Positions 46,974 through 58,681 of a stretch of DNA of 64,000 nucleotides are shown piece after piece. The translations under genes and the position numbers were made by a program. Within the stretch, counting starts at the first letter, position 1. Each line of letters begins with the position of its first letter. The notes below the pieces were generated by a model that worked only from the letters and a program-made list of their open reading frames with translations, was not told where the DNA came from and did not search any database. The stretch covers positions 28,521,986 to 28,585,985 of the forward strand of contig CAIIXF020000004.1 of the NCBI GenBank assembly GCA_903813345.2, read 5' to 3'. Origin of the DNA: Owenia fusiformis (lineage: Eukaryota; Annelida; Polychaeta; Sabellida; Oweniidae).

Positions 46974-47630
46974 CAACTCGTACCCAAGACAACTCGTACC
47001 CAAGATTATTTTCAGTATTATGGGTGCATATTAGGGAAAAAATTGAGTTTGTAATACTTTCATGTTATAATGTGAATCAAATAAGCCTCAATATTTTTTT
47101 GAATTTAGAAGACATTTTTTCTCAATGGATCAGTAAAGCATTTTTTTATTAATATAAAAGAAGTGCTTGAAGCGCTTGTTCTAAACATTATTTTGTCAAA
47201 CATATATGTAAATAAATATAATTACAACATTAGATGTGACACTTGTTCCAAACACTCATAAACATACAATATTTTGAAAAATGATATTATGAATATGTTG
47301 AATAAACATATGTCTTTTCACTCGAACATCCTAAATCTGTGACCAATATAAAATAATAGTCAATATAAATTGACACTCAGCTCAAAATGTTACAAAATTA
47401 AATCAATTTCTTCCGAAAATTCTTCAAACTTTAAACTATTCTGAACAGTACGTTACAATTATAATATGTATATCTATTCACATTCCCAGTCCAACGCTTG
47501 ATTCAAAACAAAATATATACTTTGGTACGATTTGTCTTGGGTACGACTTGTCTTGGGTACGAGTTGTCTTGGGTACGAGTTGTCTTGGGTACGACTTGTC
47601 TTGGGTACAAGTTGTCTTGGGTACGAGTTG
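46974..47630 (+). mobile_element. 657-bp MITE with 16-mer array ends, inside the transposase gene
   Basis: Left end: two copies of CAACTCGTACCCAAGA (46974-47005). Right end: six copies of its reverse complement TCTTGGGTACGAGTTG (47535-47630) plus a degraded one. The interior is AT-rich and non-coding. Because the right array is open, a spurious ORF start (SWVRLVLGTSCLGYEL) runs into the transposase. Confidence 0.8.
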
Positions 47631-47632
47631 AC

Positions 47633-48341
47633 CAGTTACCAAATATATGACATACACCTTGGATTTATCGAAGGGTTAAATACCGCATTGAAAAATCACA
47701 AATTAACATTAGACGATATTTACTATCAGGACGAATTTCCAATCTTCGAAAACAAGCTCCCCTCGAAAGGCCGTACGCGCAAGGGCACCAAGCTCTATGC
47801 ATGCTCGGCATACAGACCCACCCGCTACACATGTTCTGCAGTGATATCAAGATCCAAAGCTGTTAAGGTGTCCCTGACCAAAAAGAATGCTGATGACTCT
47901 GTTGTTCGAACATTTGCTATTGCCTCAGAGTCCAGGAACAGAAATCTTGGGGGTCCTGGGCTGCATCGACTTCTACCAAGAGGGGCTTTTTTGGTATGGG
48001 ATAGGCTTGGACGATCTGGAAGAGCACAGAACCCATGTAAACAGCACTATAACCCACAAATTAAAGCAAAATTGGAAGAAGCAGGGATAAACGTGGTAAT
48101 GCTCCCCCCTAAAGGCCATCTTCTCAACCCTTCCGAATTGTTTAACAATTGTATCCAGCAAAAAGTAGTACGTTGGCGACCGCCAGGTGACCCCACCGAT
48201 GAGTACGGCCATGCAATCGTTGGGCCACGGTCGTTTGATGAGTGTGCTATGGCAGTGAATGATGCCCTGGATGAAATGAAGGATAAACCTGAAATGTTTC
48301 ACGAATTTTTAATAAAAGAGCAACTGGAAGGGACTTTCTGA
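47633..48341 (+). pseudogene. Transposase C-terminal half, DDE domain with D-44-E
   Basis: Starts about SYQIYDIHLGFIEGL. Candidate catalytic residues: D in YYQDEFPI (47730-47732), D in LVWDRLGRSGRA (48000-48002) and E in LLNPSELFNN (48135-48137), with 44 residues between the last two. LPPKGHLLNPSE is the counterpart of the usual PxxSPDLNPIE. The frame is open to TGA at 48339-48341. Known Tc1/mariner families are mostly DD34-41E/D, so the spacing is longer than usual. It ends in GTF, shortly before the right TIR. Confidence 0.8.
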
Positions 48342-49149
48342 ATCGTGTTGCAAAAAGCTCTGTGGCAAAGAATGTAAAGGCTCGAAGGTCCAGGGCTGGC
48401 ATTGCCAATCGCCAAATATTCTCATGGCCAGCACGTCGCAATTAAGAGTTGAACCCGTGGACGGATTTATTAGAGTTTAAAGCTAATATGAACTGAATTT
48501 GCAAAATACAAACTGGAATTTTCATTATAGAATAACTTCAAATATAGCCATGTTCAGCTAAACAGTAGTAAAAGTACATTTACTTCGCTAATGTAATATA
48601 CAACATGCAAAACTAAAACATTCAAGAATACAGTTAAAAATGCTAAAATAGCCTAATTTGAGGCAATTTTGCAAAATGATATTGCATTTTGAAAATGTTG
48701 TTAAAAATAAATAATAAGTTTTATGTTAAATAAAAAAATTTGAGTGTTGGAAATATGTTCAAGTTTAAGTATGCTAAATTTCATGAAGATATGTATGTAG
48801 GAAAGCACTGAAATCATAAATTGAAGTTGGCGACAAAATTATGTGTGGGGTACTATATACAGTCTAGTCTTATAACATGGAAACCATTCCAAATATGGAA
48901 AATGTGTGGTTTGCTTACATCAGTTATCATGAGATAATTTTAATTAAAATTAAGGGCATTGAAATGCAAGATATGCCAGAGAATGAACCAGAGGAATTAG
49001 GGTTGATCATAGAAGATGATGCTGACCAACCTCCAACCAGCCTCCAAGAAGATGATGAAGTATGTAGATTTTTTAACATATTGTTATGTTGCTAAAATCC
49101 AATTAGAAACATGTGTTTTTATACAAAATAAACTTTAAACTTAACATCC

Positions 49150-49512
49150 ATTTCCGGTATGTTGCACATCTCCAATCCAGAAGATGAGGATCTGACTCAA
49201 AAACCAACAAGGTTCAATAGTTAGTTGAGCACATAAAACAAGTTTCAACCCAGATATATCCATCAGATGTCAACATTTCCATAGACGAAAGAATTGTCAA
49301 GTCAAAACACAGAAGTGGAAAATAAAACTCTGTGTTAGCAGAAGCAAAAGGTGGATATTCTTTAGATTTTAACATCTATACAGGAAAGTGAAACTTTGTC
49401 ACAGAAAATGGACTTCCGGAAGACGTTATTGAACTGTTAGATGGACTTCTTGATCAGGGATACCATGTGTATTTCGATAACTACTACACGTTCCCACATC
49501 TCATCACTTCAT
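49150..49512 (+). pseudogene. piggyBac-type transposase fragment 1
   Basis: HISNPEDEDLTQ, then DVNISIDERIVKSKHRSGK, GYSLDFNIYTGK and GLPEDVIELLDGLLDQGYHV followed by YFDNYYTFPHLI. The order (SIDE.., K, YTGK, V..LL...GYHVYFDNYYTS) is that of the piggyBac DDE domain. Stops after SGK and YTGK and at the end. A short ORF at 48877-49095 (MENVWF, then acidic EDDADQP) may be its N-terminal region. Confidence 0.75.
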
Positions 49513-49654
49513 AATTTTGATAATGAATATGTTTTACTTGTTGATGCCTTTGAAGTTTATTTAATTAATTCTAAATCTTCTAAAAACAATTGAACTTATT
49601 TCAAGACTGAATTTTTACTTTGATTTATTTAAGGAATTTGTTTGAACAAGGGGC

Positions 49655-49790
49655 ACATTCTGGTAAATGACATTTACTACACCTCACCCGCATTGTATGT
49701 GAAATTATTTGAAGAGCAAACTGGTGCAACTGGCACAGCACGACAAAGAAATGGCATGCCTGCAGAATTTAAGGATTTAAATTATTAACT
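49655..49790 (+). pseudogene. piggyBac-type transposase fragment 2
   Basis: DIYYTSPALYVKLFEEQTG then TGTARQRNGMPAEFKD. This matches piggyBac just after the DNxYTSP block and includes TGTxRxNRxGMP. It overlaps in homology with the end of fragment 1 (YYTFPHLI), so two elements or a duplication contributed. Confidence 0.75.
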
Positions 49791-49799
49791 ATCTGTGCA

Positions 49800-52700
49800 A
49801 CTCAACAATCCCATTTTTGCTTTTCCAGGGAAGATACCGACGATCACCATCACATTGCTTCACTTATCTATGTAATAAATTTTAGATTTCTTTTTAGGTC
49901 AATCGGCCATTTAAAAAAATATATTAAGTAAAATTCAAAATTCATTGTACCTTTAACCTGAAAATATGCCTCTTGAAACCTTTCAATAAATGTAAACCTG
50001 TGTACTTAGAATTAAAAAAATGTCAGTACAATACAAGACTTCAATTTATTAGATTTAGTGAAAACCTAATAGGTGAACGAATTGCCGTAAACCCAAAGTG
50101 ACCATAAAACATGAGAACCATGAGACAAAGAATAGCTATAGGTTTAAAGATAATTTACTCATAAACAGAAATCTCCTTTGTCCCCTGGCATCAGCATTTA
50201 AAATTTGAACCAAATCCATTCAATGGTATTTGCATTAAATACTTATGTCCTCACTTATGATTAATAACAAAAAAAAGTGTGACATCATTCACGTAGTGAC
50301 AACTTAAAATCCTACTACTACTATATATGGAGAACAGTTATCACATTGAAAACCTACTCAGAATACCATCATCAATGGATATCGAGCAAGACAATATGAT
50401 GGCATCAGCAGGACTAACAACAATCCCTGATAGCCAGATGAATATGCCGAAATGGCAACAACCCTCAAACCTAGGCAAAACCAAAACAACAACCCTCAAA
50501 ACTAAACCTCAACAAGAAAAGCACAACCTTACCCTAACCAAACCCTGGGAAAACAACATTATGAAAACACTGGGACTTGCACAAGCCAAAACTGCCAAAA
50601 ATGGTCAACATGGCACAGACCAAAAAACCCTGGAGTCTCTAGAACAAGAAATCCTTTGGGAAGCAAGAAACAAAAAAAAGATGGACTACAGGCCATAAAA
50701 ACTTGGAATCCCGAAAAGGCTTGTCCCCAAAATAACATGCGCGATGCACTTAAGACATCAAAGAAGTGTTCAACATGATAATATACTAATGCAGGAATGA
50801 CCTAAAGAATGAAGACACTTTACACAGCAAAACCAGATTTGCCTTTCATACCTAACAGGTGGACACCCTTGACAGCAAACTTGTCAACACCGTGGGTGAA
50901 ACGGAAGTGGAGAAAAGTACTAAGGAGCTGAGAAACACAGCTTCCTCCTACACAATTTTAAAATGTGTCTAAAGTCTTACAATTACTAAGATGCGAGTGG
51001 GTAGTTACCAGTTTTGCCACCAGATGGCTGATTCGGGGGAAATAACATGGCAGGGTATTACAAAATTCCCTTTAACTTGAATATTCATTAGTCTTAGTGG
51101 TTGACTTTTCAAATTAACCTTTGAAATCGTTGCTGATCTTTAAATTACTTACTAGAGGAAGGAAGACTAGGACAGGACAACAAAGGACTGTAAGCTAAAG
51201 GAATCACAAGTCCCGTTTTACACTGGTTTTCCAGAATTCAAACCGTTTTAGCCTTTCTCAACTCTGGGGAAAACGGAGAAAATTTCTGCTACAACCTGAA
51301 TACTACAGATACATACTACACTACAGACTAGGTGCCAGTAGTAATAAGTTCCCAGTTCACAACCAGGTAAGATGTATTGAGGTAGTTCCCATCAAGGACA
51401 AATTTGCAGAAAAGTAGAAGCTCCTTGACACAACATGTACTGATAATAATAAAACAGATGACGTTACAGATGATGTCACAGTTGACAGGACAGTGTATTT
51501 TGATAAAATTGTGCAGGGCATTCAATAGTTAAGTGCTCCCAGGATACAGCTGTAATATTAAACCTTTGTACTATTATTTAAAAAGCACTTAAAAGTAAAC
51601 CATTCAATTTTAACACAATGAATGACAATGTATGTTAAAATCAAAATGGTTATCACAAGGATACTTTATCCATTTTATCTCAATATTTGCCAAATGTCAG
51701 GAATACTAAAAATCGTTTGAAAATGAGCGCTCTTGTTATTTATGAAGGTAAAACTAAATAAATGACTCTTATTCTCAATCTCCTCATTTAAAACCTTTTG
51801 GAAACAAATACAACGGCACTTATGTTAGACGGAACGTATTTCTACTGTGAAAAATGTGAAAATTATCACCTTGCCTAGAAAATGTACAGTGGTCAAAAGA
51901 GGCTATTATATAACTGGAGAGGGGGCTTGTGAGGAGGTCCTTAAACCTGGCAGCTAGGGGATCCTTTTGAAATGTGCAAAAGACAACATGAAACAGTAGG
52001 GTGGTTAAACTAGATCCATTTGCAAAAAAATTCTAGGCCCCATTAAGGCATCAATGATCCTCTCACAACCCTATTTTAAATAAAAACAAATGATTAATAT
52101 GTTTTTACAAAAGTGTCTTATAGGCCCATAGGGGGCCTGGGGTGATTTTAACAGTGTACTATTGTTTTATACATGTAATTGCATTTTAACACATGACACT
52201 ATAATAAAAATTATAAAATAAAATAAATACAGTCTCACCATTATACAGTTTCAATATTTTTTTTGTGGGAGTGTGGGCTGATGGTTAAATTTTCAATGAA
52301 AGAGAATGAACACCATGCTAAAACTTAATAACAAAGTGAACAAAAAAATGACAATGTTTTCAAGATTTGCATTGGTAAACTTGTACATAGCTGAATTTTG
52401 TTAATGTTCTACTCTGAATGCTTGTATGCCATATGTTTCATACAATAAATATGATGGAGCATATTTTGAAACGACCATAACTCTATCAATATAAGACTAT
52501 GATTATTGAAATTTTGCCAGAGGATCATTGAATGAAGTCCTTGTGTGCCAAATTTCAGAGCAGTTAACCTCCATTTAAGAAAACTATTGAAGAAATGGAG
52601 GGTTGCATTTTTTGGGTCACCCTGTACTTATACAATGGAAGGCAGGTGGAAGCACAATAAAGTCAGAAGAGGACATGAGCCCCCATACACTGACCGGTAA

Positions 52701-52960
52701 CTAATGCATCCTAAGAGATGTGTATACAGCAAAAGTGTCCAAATTAGAGATACGTATATCCAAGTTTCACCTGGTTGGCCTCTTAAAACCTTTTTCAGCT
52801 GTAAGGCTCTTTTGGAAATAAAATTGCGAAATATTTATCCTTGTTCATTTATGACTGTGATGCAAATTTTGAGAAATTTCTTATAATATTTTCTCCTTGT
52901 ACATGTTGCTCAAGCTATGATCTAGGCCTACATTCCAACCTAATAAAAACTTTCTCTTTT
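49800..52960. other. Gene-poor stretch
   Basis: About 3.1 kb without a family I recognise. A 123-codon ORF at 50327-50698 is rich in Lys, Gln, Thr and Asn and has no domain; its start ATATATGGAG and composition do not support it as a gene. Confidence 0.4.
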
Positions 52961-52974
52961 TAGAACTTCATGAC

Positions 52975-53081
52975 CTCTTCAAGGGGACCAGTGTGCAACA
53001 GGCTGGAACTGCATTTCACATCAAAGAGTTTCCATCTGATGTTATCAGTAAGGTGATAGACTTAAAAACTGAATATTAATA
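52975..53081 (+). pseudogene. Isolated exon-like segment
   Basis: An acceptor (TCTTTTTAG) is followed in phase 1 by LHDLFKGTSVQQAGTAFHIK and EFPSDVISKVIDL, then TAA. A related-looking reading (SGKYPGHHLSHRGKVIVTDA) lies at 53240-53300. I do not recognise the protein. Confidence 0.3.
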
Positions 53082-53720
53082 GCCAAACAGTGGGCCGAGT
53101 TCCCTAGTGGGCGATAATTGAGTAGACCTCTATTAAATTAGATACTATTTAGGTAATTAGATTTTTACCTGTATTTTTGCACATTTACCAGATTTAATTA
53201 TATCCATCATTATCCTCAAATTTATTATAGGTCGAAACAAGTAGTGGTAAGTATCCTGGGCATCATTTGTCACATCGTGGCAAGGTTATCGTTACTGATG
53301 CCTAGGCCAAACTGGTCAATCGCTACATTGCACCCCCACCATCTGGAGGATATTGTCAGATTCAGAAGTGTTGCTAGCCATTTTGACCTTCATCCAGCCT
53401 ATAACCCACAGCCCTTTTCAAGGCTACCACTTTATTACAAAAAAAATTAGTTATGAATTTCCTTGGTTTATTTGAATGCATGCATTTGTGTATTGTGTGA
53501 GCGCCATTGTTTTCAAACCAAACTCCAAAGCTGAGTCCATCCCCATAACGGCCATATGCATCCACTCAAGACCCTTTTCGGGGCTCCCCAATGGGTATGA
53601 GACAACTGACAAGGCGACTTGGCCTCTTAATATGCGACTAAATGTAACTTTGGGGTATTTGTACATTTATTTTGTTTAACCAAAATAAATGAAAAACACT
53701 TCTCTTTGGAAAACTTGAAT

Positions 53721-54135
53721 GAGCCTTCCACTGTAAAGACCATAGTTAGGAACTCAAAATTAGAAAATGGGAAGAAGAAATTCAGCCTGGATGAATATTT
53801 TTTAACATCACAAATCAAATCATACATGAGCCTTCCACTGTAAAGACCATAATGAGGAACTCAAAATTAGAAAATGGGGAGAAGAAATTTAGCCTGGATG
53901 AATATTTTTTAACATCACAAATCAAATCATACATGAGCCTTCCACTGTAAAGACCATAATGAGGAACTCAAAATTAGAAAATGGGGAGAAGAAATTTAGC
54001 CTGGATGAATATTTTTTAACATCACAAATCAAATCATACATGAGCCTTCCACTGTAAAGACCATAATGAGGAACTCAAAATTAGAAAATGGGGAGAAGAA
54101 ATTTAGCCTGGATAAGTATTTGTTATCACAAATCA
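53721..54135 (+). repeat. 107-bp tandem repeat, four copies, from a coding segment
   Basis: GAGCCTTCCACTGTAAAGAC at 53721, 53828, 53935 and 54042. Each unit encodes STVKTI.RNSKLENG and FSLDEYFLTSQIKSYM; since 107 is not a multiple of 3, units change frame. After the last unit YSRLKRRNVKMK follows. The FxLDExLTxxQIxSYFSRL block recalls small multi-copy invertebrate proteins, so an exon end may have been amplified. Confidence 0.8.
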
Positions 54136-54380
54136 AATAAATACTCCAGACTTAAAAGACGAAATGTCAAGATGAAAGTAACTTGAATGATGTTATTGAG
54201 AGAATAGCTATTGAAGTCATTGGCCAGTGAGACACAATTTTAAAACAATTGCCCTCAGAAATGAGCCTAGGGAGCATGTTGTTGTTGCACACTATGTATA
54301 GTCTGTCACGTGATTTTATGAATGATGGTGATCGGTAGCCTTAACACTTCAGGTTTGTAATGATACGTTTAACATATTTT

Positions 54381-54508
54381 TAGACTTGTATCTTTGTAAA
54401 ACTTGTAACCACCAATGTCTAAAGATGACACGCATAAATGAGATATTTGGTGAATTAAATCGTCTAGACATTGGTGGTTCGGGACAAGTTTTACAGAAAA
54501 ACAGTCTA
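54381..54508 (+). mobile_element. 128-bp foldback element
   Basis: Arms 54381-54421 and 54465-54508 are inverted copies with a few mismatches (TAGACTTGT... and ...ACAGTCTA; inner ACCACCAATGTCTA / TAGACATTGGTGGT). A 43-bp loop separates them. No coding capacity; probably a MITE. Confidence 0.7.
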
Positions 54509-54549
54509 ACAAGAACATAAATAAACATTTTTCCTGTCAAAAAGCTCCT

Positions 54550-56640
54550 GAAATAATGACACCCCTTTCAGATTTTGACAAAACAAATTTAATAAATGCG
54601 CTCTTAAAAAAGAAAGAATAATAAAAAAAGACCAAAAAGGAAGTTCTCCTTAGTCTTATTTCCACAGCCGCCATTCCACTAGACAGTATTTCATTTTGTT
54701 GTTGACTATTACACCAAAAAGGACTCGTCACATTGAATACAGTCCAGAGGCTATGAAAATTTGGAAAGTCTGCTACAAGCAATTCCATGGCAAATTCCTC
54801 AGATTTGATACAATCAAAAACTGCAATTTTATCATCCTGAGTGTGTCTCTAATGCATGTATATGTTTCTCCAAACCTTGACAATAGAGGAATTGCCAGCA
54901 TTCACTTATCAGCTTAAAATATCAGCAGGATTGAATCGGCATTTGCACCATTCTATGTATGTGTGACTAAAGCTTCAAAAGTCCATGTACATTAGCATTC
55001 ACTCATTGCCACTGTTTAAGTTCATGCTAAGTCTCATCAATTTCCTATGACCACCTTCTGGGGTAGAAATATAAATGTGCCATATTGAAGCGTACATTTT
55101 TATATACATTTGTCTGGATCCATATCTCGTATTTGTCATCTGTGGCGGTAATGGCATTTACGAGGAAGGAACAGAGAAAAACAGGACCACTTTATAATAT
55201 TTTGCACAGTCACTCTTTCCAAATCTTATTTCTACTCTTCGTAAAAGTTCAGTTTAAGTACTAAAATTTGTTTTGTGCATATTCTTCCTCACTTTAATCA
55301 ACATAATTTCAATAAGAAGGCACGTTGTGTTAATCGCCGTATTTTTGAATTGTGCCAACAGGAACATTTAGGTTTTTGAACTGCCAGCGTCTTTTTCTGC
55401 ATGGCAACTTGAATTCTAATTTATTTGAGATATTTAGGGGATTCCATTCATTTATCTAACACAGGTTGTTTGAGATTGGCAAATGCTTACTGCTCCGCAC
55501 TAACCTTTATTTAAAGGGTTTTTCTTTCTTTACCAGCTTCTTGCTTGCAGTCTGGCTTAATCTGCAATTCTTCATTCATTTTTTATTATTTTATTATAAG
55601 AGGTTCCAAGAAATTGATTTTTAGTTTCTGCTCTTGGGCCAAAGAAAGAGTCGAATGAATATAATGAGCTTTGGGATTAGCTTTTAAAAACTTTGAACCG
55701 AACTGAAAAAAATCTTGGGAGATCACTTTGCATGGTATTATAATCAAGCTTTATGACACTTGAATAAATAAATAAGTAAATGAATGAATAAACAATGTTC
55801 TGTTTGCTACCTAAATATGTAAACATTTTGCAATCAATATTATGATCATGATAAATAGGATAGATTATAGGCCAAGTTTTTGTTCTACTTAACCACAGAG
55901 GATCATACAACTGTAAAATATCCATTTATGTTAATTGGAATCGAACCAGCCCTAATACAAGTTTTCTATGAGTAAGTTACCAACAAATAGCCTACAACTA
56001 CATGTATGAATAATAATTTTATGCACTGTGCAAAATGTGCGGTATCTCTTGTTTTATTTCAAGAGATTTGGACAAATAGTTTCTATATATCTCTAGAATC
56101 CCCCAAAATATAGTTAGATATGATATCTCTGATACGGACAAATTTGCGTATCAAACCAGTTCTACTTAACTATTTGATGGTATGCCACAGAATAGGTCCC
56201 ATATTATACCCGTGGTAATCAGGAGATTTGCTAACTATATCATACATCTTCTATCTATACTCTTAAAACACTGACTATACTTTACTATTCATAAAATATC
56301 GGACATGAAGAACAAGAGATACGCTGCCTATTCTGTGCTAAAAACAGCAGATATCAGCTTATATCAGGAGATACTCTCATATCAGACTTCCCAAAACAGG
56401 AGATACGGTAACTATACGAAATGACGTCATCGAGTCTCATTATTTGCAACGCTAATTAGGTAACATCACTTATCTGGCTTATTATCAATTACTCCGGTAG
56501 TTAAGTCATTAAATAAACAAATAGGGAGAATCTGAACCATATTCTAAATCTCTTGTTTATCAATAAAGTTTAATGTTAATAAAATAAAGAACTGTAATTT
56601 TAGCACTTAGGTTTTAAGTAATGTACAGCATTCTTCGGTA
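54550..56640. other. Gene-free stretch
   Basis: About 2.1 kb of AT-rich sequence without exons, TIRs or tandem arrays that I can support. Confidence 0.45.
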
Positions 56641-58266
56641 CATACTGTATTATTAATAATAATTTATCATTCAATAATTAATCCGTATGTTAGGGTGAAT
56701 AGATTAATCTCTACAGCTGATGGCTCTTTTTTCCACAAAAATTATTAGCAAAATAAGTTTTTCAATCATATATATTTGATTGTATAATGTACCTCATGTT
56801 ATGATTAACATTGTGTTAAATTTTTGATTCAATCAATTAAATCATTGTAAAGTTAATTTTTGAATTTTTGAATAATTGGTTTTCCTCACATTTCTATTCC
56901 ATTGTTTCTCTGTCACATTAAGTTTATAGCAAACAACATTTAAATCCCCCTCTAACACAGGTTCAAACAACCATTCACTTTGCCAACCAAAACAACAGTC
57001 ATGACACAGAACTGCTCAATATTCAATAAACACATTATGCATTTTATACAGACCCGTACCTAAGGACCCCCCTCCCCGTGGCCAACAATTCTTTCAAAAC
57101 CATGTAGTTTTTCACCATTCACATACATGTATTGACATTCCAGAGCAATATAATAAGTCAAACTTTAATCCCTAATTATTCAATTTCTATGATTTGAGTT
57201 TTGTTCACACTGATAGATAATCTGTTTGTTAGTGTTAATGGATTAATTTCTACAGCCGATGGTTCTAATTTCAACCGAAAAATAATTTGCAAATTAAGTT
57301 TTTCATAATTATTTGATTGTATAATGTCCCTTATGTTATGATTTACATTGTGTTAAAATTTGGATTTAATTGATTGACTCAAAGGAAAGTTAATTTTAAA
57401 CAATGGGGTTCCTCACATTTTTACTTCATTGGGTTTCCTCACAATTTAACTCAATTGTTTCTCTGTCAAAATCCTACATAGTTTTACCAATCTGAGCATT
57501 GTTAGGTGATTTTGGGCCAAAATTATCAATTGTGACCCGTTGGTATGTTTTGAAAATTGATCCCCTGGGCTAAAACTTATTACGAGCCTGTAATATATCG
57601 GATGTATTGCTCCGATTTCTTCTGACAAATCTCTGATAATAAATTAGGAAACATGCATAAAGTTTGCATGATACAAGTGATGTTAAGCCATGCTAAAACA
57701 AAATTAAAACTTGAATTCTCTCACATTTCACAATTTATTTTTTCTGTAATTAATAATAATAAAGCGACATAATAAACCAGGGATATAAACAACAGATTAG
57801 TCTATGATGTAATACATTTGTTTCTACTACAATTGGACCATTTCTTTTTATTACAGCTAGTTTTATTAACCTTTCTTTGTTTTCCATTTCCAAATATATA
57901 TATTCAAAAGGTGCGAGATTCGGTATGTTTAGTTGTTTGATAATGAAAATAAAGAAGCGGGTACATTTTACATTAATTCCTAATGTTTCATCTGACAAAG
58001 CGATGATTACACTTTGAGCAAATTAGAGCATGGTAGAACAAACTGATGTAAATAACATATTGACATACAGTATGTCAGAGCAATATGATAAGTAAAACTT
58101 TAATCCCCAATTATTCAATTTCTTTAATATGAGTTTCGTTAACACTGATAGCTAATCCATTAGTTAGTGGTAATGGATTAATTTCCTACAGCCAAAAAGT
58201 TCTAAGTTCAACAAAAATAATTTGAAAACTAAGTTTTTCATAATTATTTGATTACATAATGTCCCT
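56640..58266 (+). repeat. Three copies of a ~250-350-bp dispersed repeat, one inside a MITE, one cut by the LINE
   Basis: Copies at about 56640-56935, 57124-57480 and 58070-58266 share GGATTAATTTCTACAGCCGA, AAGTTTTTCATAATTATTTG and ATGTCCCT in order. Copy 2 splits the MITE at 57049-57590. Copy 3 ends abruptly where the LINE begins. Confidence 0.75.
57049..57590 (+). mobile_element. MITE copy (CAGGCCCGTAGCC family) split by another repeat
   Basis: Left half 57049-57120 (CAGACCCGTACC, GGCCAACAATTCTTTCAAAA, TTTTTCACCATTC); right half 57486-57590 (TCTGAGCATTG, GGGCCAAAATTATCA, TTACGAGCCTG). The halves join in the order of the 2075 copy when the intervening ~365 bp are ignored. Confidence 0.7.
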
Positions 58267-58681
58267 AACAGTTTTGAGACGACCCCCAAACAGGACACAC
58301 AAACAAAAATTGGAGCTCTACAAAAATCAACAAAAAGTGGGATAAATGAGAACAATTTGGAAAACAAATTTACTCTTAATGGATATAAAGACATAAGGAA
58401 CATTTTGACTGATTTTCAGTGAAAAATTCTCGGAACTTTACAAGATATTGAACAGGAAAATTTTTGGATAAAATACATTGAAAAAGAAATTGACTTATAT
58501 ATTGCCTTGTACAAACATAAACCTTCACCACAGTACAGTAGATCAGCAAGCATTACATAATATTGACTTAGATTTATGCATGCACATGTGGACTTATAGC
58601 TAATACAAAGGCAATTAAAAAGTACAACACCTTTCTAAAACCACAAACATAAACGCCTAGGGACCACCTCAAAAACATTAT
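58267..58681 (+). promoter_or_regulatory. LINE 5' UTR
   Basis: About 415 bp starting TTTTGAGACGACCCCCAAAC; no long ORF. It would have to contain the internal promoter of the element; I recognise no specific motif. Confidence 0.5.

Larger units (their letters stand above)
46210..48853 (+). mobile_element. Tc1/mariner-superfamily element with ~128-bp TIRs
   Basis: The left end GTACCCCACACATAATTTTG (46210 on) pairs with the right end ending TTATGTGTGGGGTAC (48853); the match continues with few mismatches for about 128 bp (to TTTTTTTATTT). TA flanks both ends (46208-46209, 48854-48855), the Tc1/mariner target duplication. The 2.64-kb element holds a transposase gene split by a 657-bp MITE; without it the element is about 2.0 kb. 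Confidence 0.85.

Noticed and set aside
47532-47632. Apparent start MSWVRLVLGTSC of the second transposase ORF
   Set aside because: This stretch is the 16-mer array of the inserted MITE, not transposase.
50327-50698. 123-codon ORF rich in Lys/Gln/Thr
   Set aside because: Low-complexity composition, no splice context, no domain; probably chance in A-rich sequence.
54696-54917. 73-codon ORF and minus-strand overlap
   Set aside because: No splice sites or family; both strands open, typical of chance.
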